Assembly (NCBI RefSeq): GCF_001577365.1
Contig: NZ_CP014513.1
Coordinates: forward strand, 2,294,001-2,358,000
Direction: 5' to 3'
DNA from: Frondihabitans sp. PAMC 28766
GTDB lineage: Bacteria; Actinomycetota; Actinomycetes; Actinomycetales; Microbacteriaceae
Length of the DNA stretch: 64,000 nucleotides
Shown here in pieces: positions 54,702-62,880 of this stretch. The position numbers and the translations under genes are program-made. The first letter of the stretch is position 1. Each line of letters opens with the position of its first letter. Under the pieces are notes generated by a model. It worked only from the letters and a program-made list of their open reading frames with translations, made no database searches and was not told where the DNA came from.

Positions 54702-55250
54702 TCACTGCTCATGATCGGGTGCTGGGAAGCACGAACTATCTGCGGTGATCGACCGAATAGTTCGCGAAGCCGAGTACGTCAGAACAGTCCCCAGCTCTGT
54801 CGTCGCCGCGACCTCGGTGAAGTCATCATTCGATTGATCACTCGGTACGACGACCTGAGTTGAATAGCCCGCTGAATGCCACTCCTTGAGCACGGCCGCA
54901 ATCGAGTCACCAACGCGGTCGACACCGGATGCGTAGAGCACTTCTGAGAATTGGACTCGATCGGCCGACCCTGTACAGATGACTGGATCCTGACGTCGGG
55001 CGACATCTGCGGACCACGGAGTCGCCCTGTCGCCGAACATCCACGCCCCGGGATCAGCCTCAACGAGCCGGTCGACCTCCGTCACGACTTCGCTCTTCTG
55101 CTGGTTTGGAGAGTTCGAGACTGAATGATCTGACCGGGTCATTCTCAGGGCTCCTTTGGTTATGACGACGGCCACGATTGCTGCGCAGACGACGACTGCG
55201 AGGAGCGGCAACGGCTTACCGCGGCGGAGGCTCGATCGCTTCAGCACCAT
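54702..55250 (-). CDS. Membrane-anchored protein 3 of locus-2 array
   Basis: A 182-residue paralogue of the next two genes. It has a basic N-terminus and an N-terminal membrane helix (LLAVVVCAAIVAVVI) but no lipobox. The outer domain keeps AWMFGDRATPWSADVARRQ, a Cys (PVICTG), LKEWHSAGYS, and a late Cys (SSCFP). ATG 55248-55250 after GGAAAGG is chosen; a GTG precedes it. It is the last gene of the array, and the truncated NERD gene follows. Confidence 0.75.
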   Translation of the reverse strand: MVLKRSSLRRGKPLPLLAVVVCAAIVAVVITKGALRMTRSDHSVSNSPNQQKSEVVTEVDRLVEADPGAWMFGDRATPWSADVARRQDPVICTGSADRVQFSEVLYASGVDRVGDSIAAVLKEWHSAGYSTQVVVPSDQSNDDFTEVAATTELGTVLTYSASRTIRSITADSSCFPAPDHEQ

Positions 55251-55397
55251 CACGTACCTTTCCTTAAGCCGACGTGTCGACTGACTTCAGGGCCGCTCGC
55301 GACTGCTGGCCGACCCCGCCGGGCTGCTCGTTTAGAAGGGGTTTCGGGCGACAGTTTCGCCCTGGTCGTTTGCCGGGCGCGGGGTTCGCGCCGAGCC

Positions 55398-55973
55398 TCA
55401 CTCGTCGCTGGCTATGAAGCACTGTGTGCGACCCGAGAGGCTGGTCCCGCTGGAGTTAGCGCTGTAGGCCAGAGTGATTCCTTCGGGGGTCTGCGCGACG
55501 ATCTCGGGGTAGCCGCTGCTTAGCGGAATGGCGTCACGAACCTCATAGCCGCGCTCTCGCCAAGCATCTCGCACGGCGTCGATTGCCGACTCGAGGCTGC
55601 CGACCGTCGGCCCGAGGAGAGCGACTTCGTAACGTTCGGAGCCCTCCGAGGTGAAGGAGACACCGTCGACGCAAAGCTCCGCACTTTGCCGCTCAGCGAC
55701 CTCGACAGCCCATGGCGTCGCGTCTCCGGAAAACTTCCAAGATCCGTCCGTCATATCCAGGGTTGCGCTGATATCGCGAAGAAGCTGGACGCGCTGGAGT
55801 TGCGGCGAGACGGGGGAAGTGCGTTGGGATGCGCTCAGGGCCACTCCAGTGATGATCATGATGACGACGATGACGAGAAGGACGTGCGGGAGGAATCGCC
55901 AGCGCGTTCGTCCCCTAGCGAGACGGATGCCGACTGAGTGCCCGGACTCGTTCGGGTTCACGGGCGGAGCCAC
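55398..55973 (-). CDS. Membrane-anchored protein 2 of locus-2 array
   Basis: A 191-residue paralogue with an N-terminal membrane helix (HVLLVIVVIMIITGVAL) and no lipobox. The domain has SWKFSGDATPWAVEVAERQ, a Cys (AELCVD), LLGPTVG, DAWRERGYEV, PEGITLAYSANSSGTSLSGR and a Cys (TQCFI). GTG 55971-55973 is the listed start; a ribosome site is not clear, and a later start is possible. The gaps of 147 and 210 bases on either side are gene-free. Confidence 0.75.
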   Translation of the reverse strand: MAPPVNPNESGHSVGIRLARGRTRWRFLPHVLLVIVVIMIITGVALSASQRTSPVSPQLQRVQLLRDISATLDMTDGSWKFSGDATPWAVEVAERQSAELCVDGVSFTSEGSERYEVALLGPTVGSLESAIDAVRDAWRERGYEVRDAIPLSSGYPEIVAQTPEGITLAYSANSSGTSLSGRTQCFIASDE

Positions 55974-56183
55974 ATGACGGAAGGCGGAGGTCTGTTCACA
56001 AGATTGAGATCGATCGGGTCTCGTACTAGCTCTCCACTAAGGCCGGGAGCATCGTGCTCTTTCGTAGTTGATCGGTCGAACGCCCCGTCGAGGTCACCTA
56101 CCGAGGTCGGAAGTGCCGTCGCGACCGACATCACGACCTCTCACTACGGTCTGCCGGTACCAGTGGGTGAATCCTGAACGGCA

Positions 56184-56729
56184 TCACGCGGTCGCAGGAT
56201 CGGCGCATCCGGTCTTGGCGGAGAGACTTGAGCCGCTCGCATTCGCAGTGAACGCCAACGAAATTCCGTCCGGCGTGTTGGTCGTGATTTCGGGGTGGCC
56301 GCTCTCAATGGGAATGACGACTTTTACCGTGAAACCCCGGGCATGCCAGTTGCCGCCCACGTTTTCCACTGCCGAATCGAGGTCCGCGAACGGGGGCCCG
56401 AAAAGCGAGATGTCGACTCGTTCTTGGCCGCCTCGGCTGAGAGTGGTGACGTCGTCGCACGGGGTAGTGGGGTAGCGCTGCGCAATGTCGCTCGACCAGG
56501 GCGTCGTTCCGTCTTCGAAGGTCCACGCGCCCTGTAGGCCCGCCAGAGTCGTTTCGAGCTCGTGAATCAACTGCTGCCGCTGCTTTTCGAGGGGCTCCGC
56601 AGGTGTGTGTGTGCACGACGTCAAGAAGAGTCCAATCAGGAAGAGAACGAGGTATGAGAGGCGTCGGGCAGAGACGTGTGAGGGAGGCGGTGACCCGACC
56701 GGCGAGAATTGTTCTCCGTGGGATTTCAT
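56184..56729 (-). CDS. Lipoprotein 1 of locus-2 array
   Basis: A 181-residue lipoprotein with lipobox LTSC at about residue 39. The domain has AWTFEDGTTPWSSDIAQRY, a Cys (TPCDD), LFGPPF, GNWHARGF, PDGISLAFTANASGSSLSA and a Cys (TGCAD). ATG 56727-56729 overlaps the hydrolase stop as ATGA, exactly as in locus 1. It is the first of three related genes and the only one of them with a lipobox. Confidence 0.8.
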   Translation of the reverse strand: MKSHGEQFSPVGSPPPSHVSARRLSYLVLFLIGLFLTSCTHTPAEPLEKQRQQLIHELETTLAGLQGAWTFEDGTTPWSSDIAQRYPTTPCDDVTTLSRGGQERVDISLFGPPFADLDSAVENVGGNWHARGFTVKVVIPIESGHPEITTNTPDGISLAFTANASGSSLSAKTGCADPATA

Positions 56730-58543
56730 CCGATGGGCCAGACGAACGGTCGAACTGGTGAAGCAATGAGCGGCCTCGTGCCCGTGCTCGTTGCGGCGAT
56801 GTTGTGGAGGGATTGAGTGCCCGAATCGAAATACCCCTGGCCGGTAGGAGCGGACACGATCGGCAGCCCACCGGATCCAAAAGCGTCGTGACCCGCCGTA
56901 GCGATGGAGCTCTCGCTTCCCTCAGGCCCGCCTTCGACGCTGAACGGAAGGGCTCCGAAATGATTATCGGGTGCGATGCGGTGGTTGGGAGCGACCGTGG
57001 GCTGTTTCTTGGACAGGTAGCTGACGACATCGTCGATGACGTCGGGTCGAACCGTCCGGCCGATCGTTGCGATGAAATCTCGCTTGGCCTGCGTCGAGAA
57101 GACTTGCGGCTGACCGTGTTCGACATCGACATGCAGCGCGCGCGCATTCGGCACAGCCGAGGCATCGATTCCCGCCGATGCCACCAGCGTCACCGTTTTG
57201 ACGTCGAAGCGTGTTCTCGTCAGTGCATATGCGGCCGTCGTGGTGCCGTACGAATGCGCCACGACACTTACATCGGGCGGCGAAGCTCTACGCGTGAACC
57301 GGATACCATCCAGTTCGCTGGCAAGTCGTTCGGCACCGTTGATCGCGCGAGTGTTCATCAGAACGCTGCTGGATGAGGTCGGGTGCTGCTCGGAGGCAGT
57401 TAGATCGGGCGTTGCGTATCCGATCCAGGCAACAACGGCGTGCGTCGACGGGTCAATCTTAATCTGCTCGTTGTAAAGGGCCGCGCAGGGCCCTAGCCAG
57501 CCGCTCAGGCTGCTTGCCCACGTATTCATCCCGGGTACCGCCCACGTGACCTTCTGGGCGGTGTCCATGTTGCCGATGGCGACCGCTGCCAACGGCGGCG
57601 CATTTTCGAGGTTGAGGTCTAGAAGCCCTCGCCCTGCGGGCCCGTCGGCACTGGCGACGGCGCGCATCGCCTCATCGACAGTCGCGCGCTGCTCCTTCGT
57701 CAAGTCGTCCCGCAGACCAGCCACATCCAGCTGCTGCCGGTTCGCATCGATCCGAGTGGAGAAAGGAACGCCACCGAGGTTGCCGATGATCGCCGGGGCG
57801 CCCGTGATGAGTTCGGCCTGCTGCTGCTCGCTCAGCGACGCCCACCATGCGGCGACATCGTCAGCCGGAGGCGGGTCGTTCCAGAAGTCCTGCGTGAGGC
57901 TGGGGTCAGCTGAGACGAGTTCGTCCAGTTCGGTGGCCGACAGCGATCCCATCACGCCGAGCAGCGAGGCCGTGTCGAGCGACGCGAGCTTGGCGAGCGA
58001 CATGCCGGCGGGCAGGATCGCGTGACCGGATCGGTCGAGCTCGAGGTGGACGGAGTGCAGGCTTCGGGCGAGGTCGTCCTCGGCCTGCTGTCGTTCGAGG
58101 GCCAGGGCATTCAATGCAGCGGTCGTTGAGGCCGTTGTGGCAAGCAGGTCGTCGTCGAGATCCTGCCGTCGCCTTGTCAGCGTTTCAGGGTCGAGGAAGT
58201 CGAGGGGCTGCGAGGCGGCCTCGTGCGCGGCGGTCATCAGCATCTGCTGACGCCGAGCACGTTCTTTGATCGACTGGATGGCATCGACGTATCGCCGGAG
58301 GGCGTCGCGCTCGTTGTCGGCCCACGTGTGGAGACGGGCCCAGGCGACGACGACTTCGGCCGCATTGCGAGACCAGGCGGTGTGGGCCGTCCCTGACCAG
58401 GATTCGGCCACCTGATCCGCACGATGTGCGACGAGCTGTTGCATGTCGGCGGCGTGCTCTTGGAGCTCGAGCATCGTGATCAGACGATGCTCGAGTTCGT
58501 CGGTCTCTCCGGCTCCCGGATCGGCGTGAGACCAGTCAGCCAT
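56726..58543 (-). CDS. WXG-domain/DUF1023 alpha/beta hydrolase, locus 2
   Basis: A 605-residue intact version. The N-terminal helical domain has DPGAGETDELEHR, EHAADM, ESWSGTAHTAW (WXG turn near residue 55) and QSIKERARR. The linker reads WWASLSEQQQAELITGAPAI, then IGNLGGVPFSTRIDANR, the usual block before DUF1023. The catalytic domain has WAVPGMNTWAS, WIGYATPDL, the Ser elbow VVAHSYGTTTAAY and the probable acid Asp in KRDFIATIG. The His that usually comes just before the Y-F-D-x-G motif is not there (GQGYFDSGT), so activity may be altered. Its first 8 bases overlap the small WXG100-like gene. Confidence 0.88.
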   Translation of the reverse strand: MADWSHADPGAGETDELEHRLITMLELQEHAADMQQLVAHRADQVAESWSGTAHTAWSRNAAEVVVAWARLHTWADNERDALRRYVDAIQSIKERARRQQMLMTAAHEAASQPLDFLDPETLTRRRQDLDDDLLATTASTTAALNALALERQQAEDDLARSLHSVHLELDRSGHAILPAGMSLAKLASLDTASLLGVMGSLSATELDELVSADPSLTQDFWNDPPPADDVAAWWASLSEQQQAELITGAPAIIGNLGGVPFSTRIDANRQQLDVAGLRDDLTKEQRATVDEAMRAVASADGPAGRGLLDLNLENAPPLAAVAIGNMDTAQKVTWAVPGMNTWASSLSGWLGPCAALYNEQIKIDPSTHAVVAWIGYATPDLTASEQHPTSSSSVLMNTRAINGAERLASELDGIRFTRRASPPDVSVVAHSYGTTTAAYALTRTRFDVKTVTLVASAGIDASAVPNARALHVDVEHGQPQVFSTQAKRDFIATIGRTVRPDVIDDVVSYLSKKQPTVAPNHRIAPDNHFGALPFSVEGGPEGSESSIATAGHDAFGSGGLPIVSAPTGQGYFDSGTQSLHNIAATSTGTRPLIASPVRPFVWPIG

Positions 58544-58856
58544 GGCTCGGGATGCTCTCGGCGATGACTTCGGCTGTGGCGGCTGCCGACTGAGCTGCTG
58601 CCGAGACGGCCGCTTCGGTCGCCCTGTACGTGTCAGCCGCCGTGATGGCGTCGGTGGCGAGTTGCTGGGTGCCGTCGCAGGCCGCGTGCCATGCCCGCTT
58701 GAAGGTGTGCCCGTCGTCGCTCAAGAGCGATTCCGCCGCCCTGCTACCGCAGCTCGAGACTGTCGGCACCTCACTCGCCGGGCCGGAATCCGCTGCCGAA
58801 CTGAGCTGGTTCGCCGCACCCGCGACCTCGTCGTAGTCCATGCGGTAAGTGCTCAT
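58536..58856 (-). CDS. WXG100-like small protein, locus 2
   Basis: This 106-residue helical protein opens the second locus. Like its paralogues it has a Cys-Gly pair (SSCGSRA) and FxxxW (TFKRAWHAA) some 17 residues later, then Thr- and Ala-rich helices. It begins with STYRMDYDEVAGAANQL, a first-helix pattern common in WXG100 proteins. Its stop lies 8 bases inside the hydrolase gene. ATG 58854-58856 follows AAAGGAT. Probably a heterodimer partner for the hydrolase N-terminus. Confidence 0.75.
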   Translation of the reverse strand: MSTYRMDYDEVAGAANQLSSAADSGPASEVPTVSSCGSRAAESLLSDDGHTFKRAWHAACDGTQQLATDAITAADTYRATEAAVSAAAQSAAATAEVIAESIPSHG

Positions 58857-58976
58857 CCAGAATCCTTTCTCTGAAATTCTGGGTTAAACATAGACCTTTC
58901 GGTCCGGCCTCACCAACTGAGAAAGCGTCAGCCCGCACAATGCGAGATAGCGAGAAATTCCATCGATAAAAACAAC

Positions 58977-59007
58977 GGCCGCCGCATCCATGTCGGATGC
59001 GGCGGCC
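58977..59007 (-). terminator. Rho-independent terminator of the TM2 gene
   Basis: A perfect 13-bp stem (GGCCGCCGCATCC at 58977-58989, GGATGCGGCGGCC at 58995-59007) with a 5-base loop is followed on the - strand by GTTGTTTTTA. It lies 38 bases after the stop of the TM2-domain gene. Confidence 0.85.
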
Positions 59008-59044
59008 GCCGCGAAGCGACGCAACGCAGGCTGCGCTGGGACTG

Positions 59045-60112
59045 CTACTTCGTCAGCATCGTCCAGGTGCCGTCAGCGCCGATGACGATCACGGCGGGGC
59101 CCGCGGTCAGCGGGACTGTGCCGCTGTAGGTGCCGATCGTGTCGATGAGCAGCGGGTCGGAGAAGGCCGCGTTGGTGTTCTCCTCGACTGTGAAGTTGCT
59201 CGTGCCGGCGTGGGTCGCGGTCAGCGTGCCCGAGCCGCCGGAGTAGAGAAAGACCCCGTCGCCTGCTCCGGATGTCGTGAGCTTCGGCGCCGACGACACC
59301 GGGGTGAGAGTGACCGACCAGGCTGCGTCGGCGCTGACCTGGATCGTGGTGTCCTTGCCGAGCGTCGAGAAGCCCCAGCCGGTCACGCCGCTGTAGCTGC
59401 CGATGGTATCGACGAGCAGCTCGCCGGTCGACTGGTTCGAAGCGTCGAGCACCGACATCGAGAAGTTGCCGGTGCCGGTGTACTTCGCCGTGACCAGCCC
59501 GGCCTTGATGCCGGCAGGCAGCGTGATCACGTCGTCTCCGGTGCCGCTCTTGGTGATCGGGGAGAACGTTCCGTAGGTCTTCGCGGCCCACGTGCCGCCG
59601 GTGTTGACCGGAGCGGTCGACTTCTTCGGTGCGGCCGGTGCGGCAGCTTTCTTGGCGGGAGCAGCGACCTTGGCCGGTGCGGCGGCGCTCTGATTCTGCG
59701 CACTGTTGACGCCTTCGTTGAACGACTGCGACACGGACTGTGAACTCGTGTTGGCTCCGTCCACGGCGCCCAGCACGATCGACAGTGCCAGCAGCACGCC
59801 GGTGACGATCCAGGCCACCTTCTTGGTCTGCTCGCGTCCGGCCAGTGGGCGGCCCTGCTTGTCGCGGGTGACGCCGGTGAGCACGAGGATCAAGTCGATC
59901 AGGGCCCAGACGCCGAACCCACCGAGCGTGATGAGCTTCAGGATGCCGGTGCCCACCTTCCCGAGATAGAATCGGTCGACCCCGATGCCGCCGAGGAACA
60001 ACGCGAGCAACCAGGTCGCCGTGAACGACTTGTTCGAGACGCCGACCGGCGGCGCGTACGGGGGAAGGGGAGGGTACGGCGCCTGGGGTGCTTGGTAGGC
60101 GGTGTCGGCCAT
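59045..60112 (-). CDS. TM2-domain membrane protein with extracytoplasmic beta-rich region
   Basis: The 355-residue protein has a Pro/Tyr-rich leader and then a TM2 domain (SFTATWLLALFLGGIGVDRFYLGK, then ITLGGFGVWALIDLILVLTGV). One further helix (AWIVTGVLLALSIVLGAV) leads to an Ala/Pro/Lys-rich linker and two similar beta-rich domains of about 75 residues, each with GTGNFSMSVLD or GTSNFTVEENT and LL(V/I)DTIGSYSG or TIGTYSG. The function is unknown; it probably senses or binds in the cell wall. ATG 60110-60112 follows GAGAAA. Confidence 0.9.
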   Translation of the reverse strand: MADTAYQAPQAPYPPLPPYAPPVGVSNKSFTATWLLALFLGGIGVDRFYLGKVGTGILKLITLGGFGVWALIDLILVLTGVTRDKQGRPLAGREQTKKVAWIVTGVLLALSIVLGAVDGANTSSQSVSQSFNEGVNSAQNQSAAAPAKVAAPAKKAAAPAAPKKSTAPVNTGGTWAAKTYGTFSPITKSGTGDDVITLPAGIKAGLVTAKYTGTGNFSMSVLDASNQSTGELLVDTIGSYSGVTGWGFSTLGKDTTIQVSADAAWSVTLTPVSSAPKLTTSGAGDGVFLYSGGSGTLTATHAGTSNFTVEENTNAAFSDPLLIDTIGTYSGTVPLTAGPAVIVIGADGTWTMLTK

Positions 60113-60332
60113 GTGATTTCTCGATTCGGGTTCGGATTCGTGAATGCGAGAGCGCGCAAGAAGTCGGCTCGCCTTCGCGCTCGTCAGCGGCGCCCCCGGG
60201 GCACTGACAGCACGTTTGATCAAGGTGAGCAGGTATCAGTTAGTACAACAGGGTGGCTCGAGATCCGAAACCGCTAGTTCGGGGGTCACCGCCACTTCAC
60301 GCTTCCTCAGCTCGCGGGAGCAAGATCGCTAC

Positions 60333-61064
60333 ATGGCCCTCCCGAACCTCCACGACTCCGTCGTCATCGTCACCGGCGCCTCCTCCGGCATGGGCGAGGC
60401 GACGGCCCGCGCCCTCCACGCCGCCGGAGCCCACCCCGTCCTCGCCGCCCGCCGCGCCGACCGCCTCGAGGCCCTCTCGGCCGAGCTCGGCGACGCCCTC
60501 TCTTTCGCGATGGACGTGACGCATCCCGGCCATGTCTCGCGCCTGGTCGACGGCACGCTGGCTCATTACGGCAGGATCGACGGGCTGGTCAACAACGCAG
60601 GAGCCTCCCTCTCGGGCACCGTGGCCGACGTCGACCTCGACGAGTTCCGCGGGGTGCTCGAGCTCAACGTCGTGGCACCCGTCGCCCTCACGCAGGCTGT
60701 CGTGCCGAGCATGCGCGCTGCCGGTCACGGCACCATCGTCAACGTGAGCTCGGGCACAACTCGCCGCGTCGCCGTGGGCCTCTCGCCCTACGCGTCGACG
60801 AAGTCCGCGCTCAACATGCTCACCCTCGCCTCCCGCGCCGAGCTCGCCGACGACGGCATCGACGTGTCACTGCTCGTGCCGTTCATCACGGCGACGGAGT
60901 TCGGCGGCGGCATGTTCCAGGGCCCGGACGTGCAGGTGGCGGGCGGGAAGCCGCACAGCGCTTCGTACGTCGCCGCGGTCATCCTGCGGATGCTGCAGAC
61001 GGGGGAGGAGCGGATCGATCTGTTGCCGGGGCCGGAGGATGGGCCACTCACGTCGTTGCCATAA
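60333..61064 (+). CDS. Short-chain dehydrogenase/reductase
   Basis: A classical SDR of 243 residues: cofactor motif VTGASSGMGEATA (about residues 12-24), AARRADRLEAL (Arg favouring NADP), NNAGAS, the Ser in VNVSSGT and the active-site YASTKSAL. The substrate is unknown. ATG 60333 follows GGGAG at rather long distance. Transcription is divergent from the TM2 gene, with 220 gene-free bases between. Confidence 0.93.
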   Translation: MALPNLHDSVVIVTGASSGMGEATARALHAAGAHPVLAARRADRLEALSAELGDALSFAMDVTHPGHVSRLVDGTLAHYGRIDGLVNNAGASLSGTVADVDLDEFRGVLELNVVAPVALTQAVVPSMRAAGHGTIVNVSSGTTRRVAVGLSPYASTKSALNMLTLASRAELADDGIDVSLLVPFITATEFGGGMFQGPDVQVAGGKPHSASYVAAVILRMLQTGEERIDLLPGPEDGPLTSLP

Positions 61065-61289
61065 CGGTTCCGTCCGACGTAGGCGGAGCAGCGCGGAGAC
61101 GACTTTCTGCGCCGATTTGTTCTTTAGCGATTAAGCAACGGTTGGGACGTCTCGTTTGTGGCGTGGCCCGAACGGGGGCTGACGGCGCTGTCATATTTTG
61201 AGTGAGGCTAGGTCTGCGCGAGCCTAGGGTGCTCGTGACGTATGCCCCTCCTGAACCCAAAACCCAGGGGAGGGCTGGGAGCGGCGCGT

Positions 61290-62222
61290 ATGACGGCCCG
61301 ATTTTGGTGGGTGAATCAGGGTGATAGCTACCGCCGTGCGGCGGATCAGAGGACGCTCTGGGCGCCCTACAGCTCTGATAAAACAGGTCGTGATCAGGAG
61401 CACTGGCGTCGAATGGATGACGTGCGGCCCGGCGATGTCGTGATGCACTACTCGGTCAACAAGATTCGGGCAGTTAGCGTAGTCAGATCCCCAGCACGGC
61501 CAGCAACTGTGTCAATTCAGCGGGGTGCTCAGAATGCCTGGTCGGATATGGGCCGTGAAGTCGCTCTCGATATCCACGAACTGGACCCTCCCATTCTGCT
61601 GAGTTCGATTCCACTGCTATTGAGACAGCGGTGGTCTCTCCAGTACTCAACCTCCCCATTTGATCGCCGGGGCCAGGTTAAGCAGGGGTACCTCTTTGAA
61701 CTCGAATCAGTAGTCCACCGCGATATCGTGTCTCGTCTCGGGCTTGCGGCTGCGCTGGATGACGACGATGTAGAGATTGGCAACAGCGGCGAGCCGGGAA
61801 GTGAATTCGCAATCGCCTACAAACAAGATGGGGAGGCGGTCGTTGTTACTCGCGGCGAACATGCTCAGCTTCATCGGATTGTGTTTGAGGGGCGCAAAGA
61901 ACACCGATGCGATCTCTGCGGCCGACAATTGCCCATCTCCCTTCTGGTTCTGGCGCACATTAAAAGAAGATCGCACGCCAGTGACGATGAAAAATTAGAT
62001 CGCAGCATCGCCATGAGGGCCTGCGCTCTCGGCTGCGATGACCTATACGAGCGAGGCTTCCTGACTGTAAATCATGTCGGTAGAATTGAGCCGGGTAAGG
62101 CAGCTTCCGGAGCCGGACCCGACCTCGCCGCCGCAGTGAGGGAACGAACAGGCCTCCTGTGTACGGCTTTCTCCGAGGCTTCCGCGCCCTTCTTCGCTTG
62201 GCACCGCGAACGGAACAGATAA
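61290..62222 (+). CDS. EVE-like/HNH endonuclease, probable modification-dependent restriction enzyme
   Basis: The 310-residue protein starts with FWWVNQGDSYRRAADQRTLWAP and then VRPGDVVMHYSVNKIRAVSVV, an EVE/PUA-like module that reads modified bases in known restriction enzymes. The C-terminal part is an HNH nuclease: HRCDLCGRQL, then VLAHIKRRSHASDDEKLD and CALGCDDLYERGFL. Such fusions cut modified phage DNA. ATG 61290 after GGGAG fits the domain start; ATG 61242 would add 16 residues. Base use is more AT-rich than the neighbouring SDR, and an IS256-type element follows, so it was probably gained by transfer. Confidence 0.82.
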   Translation: MTARFWWVNQGDSYRRAADQRTLWAPYSSDKTGRDQEHWRRMDDVRPGDVVMHYSVNKIRAVSVVRSPARPATVSIQRGAQNAWSDMGREVALDIHELDPPILLSSIPLLLRQRWSLQYSTSPFDRRGQVKQGYLFELESVVHRDIVSRLGLAAALDDDDVEIGNSGEPGSEFAIAYKQDGEAVVVTRGEHAQLHRIVFEGRKEHRCDLCGRQLPISLLVLAHIKRRSHASDDEKLDRSIAMRACALGCDDLYERGFLTVNHVGRIEPGKAASGAGPDLAAAVRERTGLLCTAFSEASAPFFAWHRERNR

Positions 62223-62286
62223 TCGGCGATTGAGGAGGCCACTCGAAGCGCCGCGTTGGGTAGCGAATCTCAGATGACCTGCCCGC

Positions 62287-62781
62287 ATGGATTCTTCTCA
62301 GCTTGCGATGCTCGCAGCGGGCATTCCGGCTTTTGCCGCTGCCGCGACGTTCATCGCGGGGCAAGTAATCCGCGCGGCGAGCATGGCGTCCGAGCGTCGC
62401 AGCCCTGCAGTAACGCGTCTCATGGGCAGTTTGGACCGAATCATGTCGGACGAGTTAAAGCCACACATAGGTCGAGTTCGCGGTCAAACACAGCTTGACG
62501 TGGCAACTCAGGCCAACCGCCTGATTCTGGTCTGTCGAGCTCGTGACCGAGTTATTTGGGATCGCGTGAGAAGCACCGTCAATGAGATAGCAGAGACTCG
62601 CGATCTAGAGAAAGTTCAACTCGTAAGCGGACTGCAGGGGCTACTTAGCGTGTGGCTCGTGAGTCGCCGGAAAGCGCGCCGCTTTTCCCAGCAGGGCTCG
62701 CTCCGAGGATTTTTGCAGTCAGGTGAGCAAGCTGAAAACGCACGTTTTTATTCGGTGCCGAAGTCGGACCGACCCTTGTAG
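62287..62781 (+). CDS. Hypothetical membrane-anchored protein next to the HNH gene
   Basis: A 164-residue product with one N-terminal hydrophobic span (MLAAGIPAFAAAATFIAGQVI) and a basic helical remainder with VTRLMGSLDRIMSDELKPHIGRV. No family is recognised. It follows the HNH gene by 64 bases on the same strand and shares its lower GC. A role in the same defence unit is possible. A hairpin (AGGTGGT at 62863-62869, ACCACCT at 62874-62880) lies downstream. Confidence 0.6.
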   Translation: MDSSQLAMLAAGIPAFAAAATFIAGQVIRAASMASERRSPAVTRLMGSLDRIMSDELKPHIGRVRGQTQLDVATQANRLILVCRARDRVIWDRVRSTVNEIAETRDLEKVQLVSGLQGLLSVWLVSRRKARRFSQQGSLRGFLQSGEQAENARFYSVPKSDRPL

Positions 62782-62880
62782 CAACCCAATCTGGCCCGGA
62801 GGCATAACGGAACGAATAATGATGTCTTGCGCCCGAAGACGCCTCATCCTGGACGGAAGTTGAGGTGGTCATCACCACCT

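Noticed and set aside
61242..61289. Longer start of the EVE-HNH gene at ATG 61242
   Set aside because: The extra 16 residues are not part of the domain, and the better-placed GGGAG lies before ATG 61290.
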